From Pseudomonas putida (GTDB taxonomy: Bacteria; Pseudomonadota; Gammaproteobacteria; Pseudomonadales; Pseudomonadaceae): DNA of 64,000 bases. The position numbers were made by a program, and so were the translations under genes. Below are positions 9,700 through 18,349 of the stretch, piece after piece. Where the stretch lies: contig CP124529.1 in NCBI GenBank assembly GCA_029953615.1, positions 4,986,494 to 5,050,493 on the forward strand, written 5' to 3'. Each line of letters begins with the position of its first letter. The first letter of the stretch is position 1. Below the pieces are notes generated by a model, which was given only the letters and a program-made list of their open reading frames with translations, was not told the DNA's origin and searched no databases.

Positions 9700-10875
9700 T
9701 CACTGGCCAGTGTGCTGTGCGATGGGCGATGCCCCTGGTGCGTTGTCGACCTGCACCTGGTCACCGGCCTTGACGTGTTGCAGGCCCTCGACCACCACCT
9801 GCTCACCGGGGGTCAGCCCTTCGCTGACGATCCAGCGGTCGCCCTGGGCGCTGCCCAGGACCACCTGGCGGTCGCTGACCCGGGCCTGCGCATCGACCAC
9901 CAGCACCTTGGGTACGCCGGCGCTGTCGCGCAGGATGGCGCGCTGCGGCACACTCAGCCCCTTGGGTTGCACGGCCTGTTCCAGGCGTACGCGCACGTAG
10001 CTGCCGGGCAGCAGGTCGAGGTCCGGGTTGGGGAACTCGCTACGCAGGGTGATCTGGTTGGTGCTGGGGTCGACGCTGATATCGGAGAACAGCAGTTTGC
10101 CCGGCAGCGGGTAGGTGCTGCCATCGTCCTGGATCAGCGTGGCCCGTGCCTGGCCATCGCCGACCTGCTGCAGCTCGCCGGCACGCAGGGCGCGGCGCAG
10201 GGCGTTGAGCTCACGGGTGGACTGGGTGACATCGGCGTGGATCGGGTCCAGCTGCTGGATGGTCGCCAGTGGCGTGCTCTCGTTCTGCCCGACCAGCGCA
10301 CCTTCGGTGACCTGGGCGCGGCCGATACGGCCGGAAATCGGCGCGGTCACGGTGGCGTAGCCGAGGTTCAGGCGGGCGCGCTCCAGCGCGGCCCTGGCCT
10401 CGGCCACTGCGGCATCGGCCTGCAGGTAGCTGGCCTTGGCGTTGTCATATTCCTGGCGGCTGACGGCCTTGTCGTCGACCAGCTCGCGGTAGCGTTGCTC
10501 CTGCAGGCGCGCCTGGTACAGGGTGGCCTCGGCCTTGGCCAGGGTGGCGCGGGCGCTGTCGTGGTCGGCCTTGAACGGCGCCGGGTCGATCAGGAACAGC
10601 ACATCGCCCTGCCTGACGTCGGTGCCTTCGCGGTACACCCGCTTGAGTACCACACCGGCAACCCGCGCGCGCACCTCGGCGGTGCGCGGTGCGAGGATGC
10701 GGCCGCTGAGTTCGCTGCTGATGGCCAGTGGCTGCAATTGCAGGGTTTCCACCCGCACTTGTGGGACGGGGGCTTGCTCTTCCTGTTCGGCGCTGTCGTC
10801 GCAGCCGGCCAGAGACAGGCTCAGAAACGCCAGGAGCGCCAATGGGCGCAGGCGTGGGGGGAGGGTAGTAGGCAT
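9700..10875 (-). CDS. RND efflux membrane fusion protein (MexA/AcrA type)
   Basis: The 391-residue periplasmic lipoprotein links the RND pump to an outer-membrane channel. A signal peptide ends in the lipobox LAGC (LSLSLAGCDDS). It is followed by the biotinyl-lipoyl half ILAPRTAEVRARVAGVVLKRV, a long coiled-coil hairpin (SARATLAKAEATLYQARLQE, VAEARAALERARLN) and the second lipoyl half (ATVTAPISGRIGRA). It is the first gene of a two-gene operon with the RND transporter, transcribed away from the response regulator at 11149. That arrangement suggests control by the two-component system. Confidence 0.92.
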   Translation of the reverse strand: MPTTLPPRLRPLALLAFLSLSLAGCDDSAEQEEQAPVPQVRVETLQLQPLAISSELSGRILAPRTAEVRARVAGVVLKRVYREGTDVRQGDVLFLIDPAPFKADHDSARATLAKAEATLYQARLQEQRYRELVDDKAVSRQEYDNAKASYLQADAAVAEARAALERARLNLGYATVTAPISGRIGRAQVTEGALVGQNESTPLATIQQLDPIHADVTQSTRELNALRRALRAGELQQVGDGQARATLIQDDGSTYPLPGKLLFSDISVDPSTNQITLRSEFPNPDLDLLPGSYVRVRLEQAVQPKGLSVPQRAILRDSAGVPKVLVVDAQARVSDRQVVLGSAQGDRWIVSEGLTPGEQVVVEGLQHVKAGDQVQVDNAPGASPIAQHTGQ

Positions 10876-11010
10876 ACGGATCTTCCGATGATGACCCCCG
10901 ATATGCTACGGCAGGCGCTCCATGGGTGGCTGTTAATACCTGTAGGACGAGTGTGAAAAAGTGTGAAGAACAATCCTCTCGACCTGTAGGGTTCTATATT
11001 CTGCGTGTAC

Positions 11011-11116
11011 CTGTACCGGCCTCTTCGCGGGCTTGCCCGCTCCCACAGGGACTGCACAGCTTTCAAGTGCTGTTGGGTCCCTGTGGGAGCGGGCAAGCCC
11101 GCGAAGAGGCCGGTGA
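11011..11116. repeat. Inverted pair of REP elements upstream of the response regulator
   Basis: CGGCCTCTTCGCGGGCTTGC faces GGGCAAGCCCGCGAAGAGGC across about 45 bases. The pair fills much of the 273-bp gap between the divergent efflux and two-component operons and ends 33 bases before the regulator start, so it sits where promoters are expected. Confidence 0.9.
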
Positions 11117-11148
11117 GGTCTTACCCCAACCCAGATTCCCAAGCGCCT

Positions 11149-11850
11149 ATGCCGAATATTTTCCTGGTCGAAGACGACAGCGCCCTGTCCGAACTGATCG
11201 CCAGCTACCTGCAACGCAACGACTTCCATGTCCAGGTGATCGCCCGTGGCGACCATGTGCTGGACGAGTACCGCCGGCAAAAGCCTGACCTGGTCATCCT
11301 CGACCTGATGCTGCCGGGCATCGATGGCCTGCAGCTGTGCCGCCTGCTGCGCCAGGAGTCGCAGGGCCTGCCGATCCTGATGCTGACCGCCCGCGACGAC
11401 AGCCACGACCAGGTTCTGGGCCTGGAAATGGGCGCCGACGACTATGTGACCAAACCCTGCGAGCCGCGTGTGCTGCTGGCCCGCGTGCGCACTTTGCTGC
11501 GCCGCAGCAGCGTCAACGAGCCGCGCCTGGACAACGACCTGATCCTGATTGGTGGCCTTCGCATCGACCTGGCCGAGCGCACCGTGAGCTGGCGCGGCGA
11601 AGAGGTGGAACTGTCCAGCGGCGAGTACAACCTGCTGGTGGTACTGGCGCGCAATGCCGGCGAAGTGCTGAACCGCGACCGCATCCTGCAGCAACTGCGT
11701 GGTATCGAGTTCAACGGCACCGACCGCTCGGTGGATGTGGCCATTTCCAAGCTGCGGCGCAAGTTCGACGATAACGCCGGCGAAGCGCGCAAGATCAAGA
11801 CCGTATGGGGCAAGGGCTATCTGTTCAGCCGCGTCGAGTGGGAGTGCTGA
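11149..11850 (+). CDS. OmpR-family response regulator (RstA-like)
   Basis: The 233-residue protein has an N-terminal receiver with acidic residues in VEDD, phospho-acceptor Asp52 in VILDLMLPG and the conserved Lys in VTKP. A C-terminal winged helix contains ELSSGEYNLL, RSVDVAISKLRRKF and the end motif KTVWGKGYLF. Overall it resembles RstA. It lies 6 bp before its sensor kinase and divergent from the MFP-RND genes, a layout often seen when the regulator controls the pump. A longer in-frame extension to 11005 is not used, because it would translate the REP element. Confidence 0.9.
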   Translation: MPNIFLVEDDSALSELIASYLQRNDFHVQVIARGDHVLDEYRRQKPDLVILDLMLPGIDGLQLCRLLRQESQGLPILMLTARDDSHDQVLGLEMGADDYVTKPCEPRVLLARVRTLLRRSSVNEPRLDNDLILIGGLRIDLAERTVSWRGEEVELSSGEYNLLVVLARNAGEVLNRDRILQQLRGIEFNGTDRSVDVAISKLRRKFDDNAGEARKIKTVWGKGYLFSRVEWEC

Positions 11851-11856
11851 CCGCCC

Positions 11857-13155
11857 ATGCTGAAGATACTGGTGCGGCTGTACCTGGTGATCATCGTCGC
11901 CTATGCCGGTGCGCTGCTGTTCATCCCTGACACCATCGTCGGCCTGTTCCAGGACCGCTTCATGGCCTACAACCTGGACCAGGCCAAGGGCGTGCAGTCG
12001 CTGATCGTGCGCCAGTTCCGCCAGGCCCCCCGCGAGCAGTGGCCAGCGGTCGAGCAAGAGCTGGCCAGTGATTTCGCACCGCTGGAGCTGCAGCTGCTGC
12101 GCATGGACCAGGCCGACCTGAGCGAGGACGAGCAGGCACGCCTGGAGCATGGTCTGTACGCCGTGCGCATTGCCGAATGGGGCTACTACGAGACCGTGCT
12201 GGCGCCGCTGGACAAGGAATGGCTGGTGCGCCTGCACTCACCGCCAGACCCGCTGGACATCAATGTGCTGTCGTGGGGGGTGACGGTACTGATCGGTGCA
12301 GCCATGCTCGGTTGCCTGCTGCTGTGGGTATGGCCGCACTGGCGTGACCTGGAGCGCTTGAAGGAAACCGCCCGGCGTCTTGGCCAAGGGCAGATGGCCG
12401 AGCGTACGCACATATCGCCGCACTCCAACATCGGCGAGCTTGCCGGGGTGTTCGACACCATGGCCAGTGACCTGGAGCGCCACGTGAACCAGCAGCGCGA
12501 GCTGCTCAATGCCGTGTCGCACGAATTACGCACGCCGTTGACCCGGCTGGACTTCGGCCTGGTGCTGTTGTTCGACGAAGTGCCGCCAGCCTGCCGCAAA
12601 CGCCTGCTGGAGCTGGTGGGGCATGTGCGTGAGCTGGATGAGCTGGTGCTGGAGCTGTTGTCCTACAGCCGGCTATACAACGCCGACCAGGCCCGCGAGC
12701 GTGTCGAGGTGTCGTTGCTGGAGCTGGTCGACAGCGTGCTTGGCGCCTTTGCCGAAGAACTCGATGGCCGGGGAATCCAGTGGGAGGTACGGGCTGAGGG
12801 CGATTTGCCGCGTTTTGTGCTGGACCCGCGGCTGACGGCACGGGCGGTGCAGAACCTGGTGCGCAATGCCATGCGTTACTGCGACGAAAGCCTGTTGCTG
12901 CGCTTGCGCCTGGAGGACGATGGCGCTTGTCTGGTGACGGTGGAGGATGACGGGATTGGTATCCCGGTGGAGGAGCGCGAGCGGATTTTCCAGCCGTTCT
13001 ACCGCCTGGACCGTAGCCGCGACCGCAATACCGGCGGGTTTGGCCTGGGCCTGGCGATCAGCCGGCGGGCGATCGAGGGGCAAGGTGGCACCTTGACCGT
13101 GGCGCAGTCGGCGCTGGGTGGGGCGCAGTTCCGGATTCGTTTGCCTGCCGGGTGA
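11857..13155 (+). CDS. Sensor histidine kinase (RstB-like)
   Basis: The 432-residue membrane kinase has an N-terminal TM (residues about 5-25) and a short periplasmic domain with many acidic residues. TM2 lies at about 140-160, followed by a HAMP-like linker. The dimerisation box has His222 in NAVSHELRTPLTRL, and the catalytic domain shows NLVRNAMRYCD, DDGIGIP and GFGLGLAIS. It shares length and layout with RstB, whose periplasmic domain is small. It is translated with the upstream regulator gene (6-bp gap). The signal is unknown. Confidence 0.9.
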   Translation: MLKILVRLYLVIIVAYAGALLFIPDTIVGLFQDRFMAYNLDQAKGVQSLIVRQFRQAPREQWPAVEQELASDFAPLELQLLRMDQADLSEDEQARLEHGLYAVRIAEWGYYETVLAPLDKEWLVRLHSPPDPLDINVLSWGVTVLIGAAMLGCLLLWVWPHWRDLERLKETARRLGQGQMAERTHISPHSNIGELAGVFDTMASDLERHVNQQRELLNAVSHELRTPLTRLDFGLVLLFDEVPPACRKRLLELVGHVRELDELVLELLSYSRLYNADQARERVEVSLLELVDSVLGAFAEELDGRGIQWEVRAEGDLPRFVLDPRLTARAVQNLVRNAMRYCDESLLLRLRLEDDGACLVTVEDDGIGIPVEERERIFQPFYRLDRSRDRNTGGFGLGLAISRRAIEGQGGTLTVAQSALGGAQFRIRLPAG

Positions 13156-13160
13156 TGTAT

Positions 13161-13270
13161 TGCCTGTGCCGGCCCTTTCGCGGGCTTGCCCGCTCCCACA
13201 GGGCATTCCCAGGATTCGAAGCCGGTGCGGTCCCTGTGGGAGCGGGCGAGCCCGCGAAGAGGCCGGGCCT
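13161..13270. repeat. Inverted pair of REP elements
   Basis: CGGCCCTTTCGCGGGCTTGC and GGGCGAGCCCGCGAAGAGGC lie between the convergent sensor kinase and diguanylate cyclase genes. The pair reaches to within two bases of the cyclase stop codon. Confidence 0.9.
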
Positions 13271-13271
13271 G

Positions 13272-14364
13272 CTAACCACTTTCTGCCAGCCGGGCGGACC
13301 ACAGCACAAACCGGTCCTTGCCACTGTGCTTGGCCGCGTACAACGCCCGGTCGGCACGTACCAGCGCCGTGGTCAGGCTCTCGCCCCGGTCCACCCGGGC
13401 CAGGCCGATGCTGATGGTTACCGGGTGCTCCCCCACGTCCTCGCGCACCCGTTGGCACAGCGCCGCCACTTGTTGCTCGGCGGCTTTGCTGGTCCAGCCC
13501 CTGGAGAAAAATCGCAAATTCCTCGCCGCCCAGCCGGGCAAACGCGTAACCGGCCATGCTCGCCTTGATATGCAGCGCAACGCGCTTGAGCACTTCATCG
13601 CCCACATCATGGCCGAAACGGTCATTCACCCGCTTGAAGTTGTCGATGTCGATCATCGCCAGGTACTGCTCGGCGGTGGCCAGGCGCAGCAGACGGCCGG
13701 CCTGGGCCATGAACGAGCGGCGGTTGGGGATTTCGGTCAGGGCATCGACATAGGCCTGGTCCAGCAGCACCTTGGACAGATAGAAGTTGTGCAGCTTGGC
13801 CTTGCGCATTTGCAGGTAGCTGTAGATAACCAGGCCGCTGAGGAACACTGCGTAGCTGAACAGCATGGCGCCTTCGAGCGCGTCCGCTTCGATACGGGTG
13901 TGGTAGAACGGGTTAAGCACCAACCAGGTGATGGCCATGGCACAGAAGAACGACCAGCGCCGCACCGGCAGCACCGACACCGCATACAGCACGGTGGAGA
14001 CCCCGAGCACCAGCCACACCGGGCGCAGGGCCACCGGGATGCCTTCGATCACCAGGCGCATGCCCAGGGTGATGCTGGCAATGAACAACAGGTTGAGCAC
14101 ATCGAAGTGATGGCTGCGACGGGTGAACCGCAGCACCACAGTGAGGCCGCAGAGCACGGTGATGAAGAGACAGGACAGCCAGGTGAAACCCTGGCCGCCG
14201 AGGAAACTGACGATCAGGTCGAAGACCAGCCAGATCAGGATGCTGACGCAGAACACCAGCAGGCAGAACGGGCGCATGGCCTCGAATTCGTGCTGGCGGA
14301 ACTCGGCGCGCAGGGCGGCGGGGGCGACCTGTTTGCGCACGTGGGCTTCGATGGTCTTGAACAT
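13272..14364 (-). pseudogene. Membrane diguanylate cyclase (GGDEF domain), frameshifted
   Basis: The gene encodes an enzyme that makes c-di-GMP from two GTP. The N-terminal half has about six hydrophobic helices (residues about 30-190). Then come DALTEIPNRRSF, DIDNFKRVNDRFGHDVGDE and the active-site motif GGEEF. Just after GGEEFAIFLQG the frame breaks at a run of four C on the plus strand (13498-13501). The other frame continues TSKAAEQQVAALCQRV, VTISIGLARV and RADRALYAAKHSGKDR. Three bases instead of four give one intact protein of about 360 residues. It lies 138 bp downstream of the DUF4434-nfrAB operon on the same strand and could supply c-di-GMP to NfrB. Confidence 0.82.
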
Positions 14365-14393
14365 CGGTGGGCTCCTGAGAGTACTGCATGACC

Positions 14394-14497
14394 AGGCCCG
14401 GCCTCTTCGCGGGCGCCCGCTCCCACAGGGACCGCACAGGGTTCCGGTGCAGTGGGGACCTGTGGGAGCGGGCGTGCCCGCGAAGAGGCCGGTACTG
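14394..14497. repeat. Inverted pair of REP elements
   Basis: GGCCTCTTCGCGGGCGCCCG and GGGCGTGCCCGCGAAGAGGC fill the gap between the DUF4434 gene and the diguanylate cyclase gene. This may separate their transcripts or stabilise the upstream mRNA 3' end. Confidence 0.9.
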
Positions 14498-14502
14498 GAG
14501 AC

Positions 14503-15342
14503 TCAACTGCTGGGCAAAACACCACGGGCCCATGGCCGGTAACGCAGGTCAAAAACCGCTTCGGCATGGCACCCGGCGCCCTGCCTGGGCTCGGCAGGCT
14601 CAGCCCGAAACACTTGCCCTGGCTTGCTTACCTGGCGAAACGCCTCGCGCACCACGCCCACCCGGCACGGCAAGGCCTGTTCGTAACCCTGGCGCACCAA
14701 CGCGGGCAAGCGCCCGGTCCCGGCGCCATCCTGCCACCACACAGTCAAGCCCAGCCCGGCCAGTTGATCCAGCCATGCGGCATTGACCCGCGGTGAGAGC
14801 TTGCCGGCGCTGAAGGCACTGATGTGCAAAGGCTTGTCAAGTTGCCGGTTGAAGGCCTGCAGTTGGCTGTGCAGCGCATCACGGCGGGCGGCCTCGCGAA
14901 AATGATGGTCGTCCAGCTCCAGGGGCAGGTACCAGCCGTCCACCGGCAACTGCCACGTCTTGCGCAGTTGCCGGTACTGGCCGAGCGAGCGCCCCAGCTG
15001 CGCCTTCCAGTAACTGTTCAGGCCTTCACCGTCCAGTTCGTCGAGGCGCTGGTAATAGGCCGGGTCCATGTACAGCCCCAGCACCAGTTGCAGGCCCTGG
15101 GCACGTGCGCTGCGCAGGCTGGCGGCCAGCCAGCCCTGGGCGCCGCCGAAATCGCTGTCACCATAGGCGCTCCACTGCACGATCAGGGTCTTGCCGCCCT
15201 GGGCCACGGTGGCGTGCCACAGTTGCTGCCACTGCGCGGGGGTGACATTGGCGTCACGGTTCAGGGGTTGATAGAACAGGCGCTGGTCGGCGCTGGCCGG
15301 CAGGCACAGGGCAAGCAGGCAGAGGGCCAGGAACGTACGCAT
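14503..15342 (-). CDS. DUF4434-type periplasmic protein, likely glycoside hydrolase fold
   Basis: The 279-residue protein starts with a signal peptide (MRTFLALCLLALCLPASA before DQR). The body matches the DUF4434 pattern, a TIM-barrel-like family related to glycoside hydrolases: KTLIVQWSAYGDSDFGG, LVLGLYMDPAYY, GWYLPLELDD and PLHISAFSAG. The start codon overlaps the nfrA stop by one base (TGATG), so translation is coupled to NfrA. A role in trimming or processing the NfrB polysaccharide in the periplasm is inferred from position; the substrate is unknown. Confidence 0.72.
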   Translation of the reverse strand: MRTFLALCLLALCLPASADQRLFYQPLNRDANVTPAQWQQLWHATVAQGGKTLIVQWSAYGDSDFGGAQGWLAASLRSARAQGLQLVLGLYMDPAYYQRLDELDGEGLNSYWKAQLGRSLGQYRQLRKTWQLPVDGWYLPLELDDHHFREAARRDALHSQLQAFNRQLDKPLHISAFSAGKLSPRVNAAWLDQLAGLGLTVWWQDGAGTGRLPALVRQGYEQALPCRVGVVREAFRQVSKPGQVFRAEPAEPRQGAGCHAEAVFDLRYRPWARGVLPSS

Positions 15343-18300
15343 CAGAAGGTCATCTCCGCACCGACCAGCACGCCGTTGGCGCGCTCGTATAGATTGCCGC
15401 CCAGCGATTGCTGGTACTCGGCACGCACTTTCAGCGAACCGCGGTAGGCGTTGTAGCGGTCGTCATCGAACCACCATTGCCAGCGCACGCCAACCCCGGC
15501 CCGGGCATCCTGGCGCCAGTCGTTGCTCGGGTCCTGGCTGGAAAACTCGACAAAGCCGTAAGGCATGATGGTTTGCGGCGAGCTGCCCGGCAGCTTCCAG
15601 GCGTGGCCCTGCTGGTAGCGCGACAGCCAGGCGTGGTCGCCGGCACGGGTCCACCAGGCGGCGTCAAGGTAGAGGAAGCGCTCGTTCCAGTCGTCTTCAT
15701 CGACCCGCCAGTCGTTGCGCCAGTCGCCCTGGTCGAGGAACGAGGCAGTGGCACGCAACAGCAGGTCGTTACTCGATTCGGCGTGGTGACGCAGGTCGCC
15801 CCAGTTGCCGCCGACCTTGGCCGGGCTCAACAGCTGGCCCAGGCTCAGCCCGCGGTAGTGCTCTTCGTCGATCTGCCGCTGGTGGTACAGCTCGGCATAC
15901 AGGTTGAGGTTGGCCTGGCCGAGTGGCTTGTAGCGCAGGCCGACGCCGGTACCCATGCTTTGCGCGTAGTCGGTGCGGCTTTGCCGCACCGAACAGCACG
16001 CGGCCATACACCGACAGGGTGCTGCCGTTGCGGCTGGGCTCTTCGCCCAGGGCGTGGTCCCACATGGCCAGTTGCACGTTCTGCGATTGTGCGCGGCGCG
16101 CAGTGCCGCTGCGCTGGCCATCGTCGAGGAACTTGTCGTTGGTCGAGGTGCCGGCTGGCGACCAGGTGCTGGCCAAGGTGATGGTGTCGCGCCGCGACAG
16201 GCTTTCGTGGGCGCGGCGCTGGCGGTATTTGCGGGCTTCCAGGCTGCCGTATTCGTCATCGCCGTCGACCAGGTCCTGCTCCACATCGAGGATGCGGCGC
16301 AGTTCGCGGCGTGCCGCAGCGCTGTCTTCGGCTTCGTCGTAGCGCAAGGCCAGGGTTTCGCCAAGGCGGTAGTCCTCGGGGAAGTCGTGGGTGGCGCGTT
16401 CAAGGTAAGGGATCGACTGGCGGCGCTGGGCCTTGTCCGTCGACCCGGCCAGGCGCATGCCGTAGTCGGCGCGGTAGCGCGGCTGGTCGGGTGCCAGGCG
16501 CACGGCTTCAGCCAGCCAGGCGCTGCTCTGGGCGCTGTCCCCGGCCATTAGTGCGGTGCTGGAGGCGGCGTAGTAGTGGTCGGCCCGCGGGTCATGCGCC
16601 AGGGCCCGGCGCTGGAAGCCGAGCGCGGCCTGGTAATCGCCTTGGCGCTGGGCGATGGCAGCACCCAGGGCCCAGTCGTCGGCACTATCGTGTGCGGCGG
16701 CGTCCCAATAGCGACGGGCTGCTTGCGCGTCGCCAGCGTTCAGCGCGCCACGGGCGGCGGTGAGGCGGGCGTTGTCGGTCCAGGCACTGTCGGGCAAGTT
16801 GCGCCAGATGGGCAGGGCAGCCTCGGAATCCCCGGCTGCCTCGAGGGCGTAAGCCAGGGGCAGGCGGTTGCCGCTGTCGCCCAGGCGCTCGGCGGCCTGG
16901 TAGTAGACCACCGCTTCGCCTGGCTGGTCGGGCATGGCGCAACGGCCCAGGGCGCGGTACTGGCCAGGCTCGCTCGGGGTGGCCGTGTACGGCCTGGCGC
17001 ACGGCATCGCACTGGCCAGCCTCGGCCAGGCGGCCGAGCAGCTGGGCCCGGGTATTGGTGTCGACCCGAGGGATCAGGCTGAGCATGCGGCGGTTGTCCA
17101 GCGGCCTGTCATTACGCGCATAAAGGTTGCCCAGGCGCTGCAGCAGCGACTGTGCAAGGCGGCCTTGGTGGCGGTCGTAGGCCTGCTCCAGCAGTTGCCG
17201 GGCGTGTTCGCCATGGCCCTGCTGCATCAGCAGGAAGGTGGCTTGCTCCAGTGCGGCCTGGTCGCCGCTCTGCCGGTAGCGTTGCTCCCACTCGGCGGCG
17301 GTACGTGGCTGCGGGGGCTGCGGTGGGTCGCCGTACAGGCGTTGCCTGAGCACGGCGTAGGCCCTGGGGTCGGTGCTGGCGGCGCAGCCCTTGAACTGTT
17401 TGCGCGCCAGCTGCGGGTCGCGGCGTGACAGCCAGTCGACGGTTTCCAGGCAGGGGCGTTGCAACTCGTTGCTCAGGCGCTGTACCAGCGGCGCGTCGTC
17501 GCCTTCGCGGGCCAGCTCCCACAGTTGCTGGCGCTGCTCGGGCTGGTTCAATTGCTCATCCGGCAGTGCTTGCAGCCATCGCTGGGCCTGTTGGTTGTGG
17601 CCGACGGCGATGGCGCGATTGGCCATGGCCAGGCGGGCCTGGTTGGCTGCTTCGGGAGAAGGGGCGCTGGGCAGCAGCGCGTTCAACCCTTGTTCATCCA
17701 CCTGCTGGATATAAGCATTGGCCAGACGCTGCCAGTCTTGGGCAGGCAACCGGCCTTGGTTGGCCAGCGGTTGCAACTGGTCGATGGTTTCCTTCCAGTC
17801 GCGCAGCTGTTCGGCGAAATTGGCCCGGGCCAGGCGCAGGACCTGGCCATCCCCCTGTAGCGGCAGCTGGTTGAGCCAGTCCAGCGCCTTTGCGGCGCCG
17901 CCGAACTTGGCCAGGCTCAGGCTGTAGGCCTGCCACAGGCGCACCCGGTGGGTGCCGTCGCTGCTGGCCAGCCACTGTTCCACCTGGCTTGCCGGTGGCG
18001 GGTCCTGTTCGATCCAGGTCAGGCGCAGTTCAAGCAGGGCGTTGGCGTACTCGGTGCTGCCGCCCAGTTGTTCGGCCAGTGCTTCTGCTTCCTTGTAGCG
18101 GCGCTGGTGGGCCAGGGCCTCCACCAGCAGCGCACGGGCTTCGTCGTTGTTCGGTACCCGGCCCAGTACGTGGCGGGTCAGCCGTTCGACCTCGGCCCAG
18201 TTGTCTTTCTTCGCCTCGCGGTAGCTGCGTTCCATGAACGGGTAGCTGGTGAACCGCTGGAACTCGGTCATCGGTGCCGCCGCGGCGGCGGGCAGGGCGG

Positions 18301-18349
18301 CGGAGCACAGCAACAGACCAGTGAAGGTGAGGGAAAAGCGCGGCTTCAT
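15342..18349 (-). pseudogene. nfrA: NfrA-like outer-membrane TPR protein (phage N4 receptor family), two frameshifts
   Basis: The gene encodes a secreted TPR protein of about 1000 residues with a C-terminal beta-barrel, the architecture of E. coli NfrA, the outer-membrane exporter and N4 phage receptor. A signal peptide (MKPRFSLTFTGLLLCSAALP) is followed by many TPR-like helices. The first break is near 16976-16979 (four G on the plus strand), after AVRQAVHGH. The second is near 15980-15982 (three T), after GRVLFGAA. Removing one base at each joins the pieces, and the last frame ends in beta-strand-rich sequence with terminal Phe (GVLVGAEMTF), typical of porins. The start overlaps the nfrB stop (ATGA). 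Confidence 0.8.

Noticed and set aside
7337..10000. Plus-strand open frame of 887 codons
   Set aside because: It is antisense to the RND transporter gene, is rich in His, Gln and Arg without domain signatures, and results from high GC content in the third codon position.
12673..13271. Extension of the cyclase frame towards 12673 on the minus strand
   Set aside because: After the frame break it runs through a REP element and the antisense of the sensor kinase; the true cyclase end is in the other frame at 13272.
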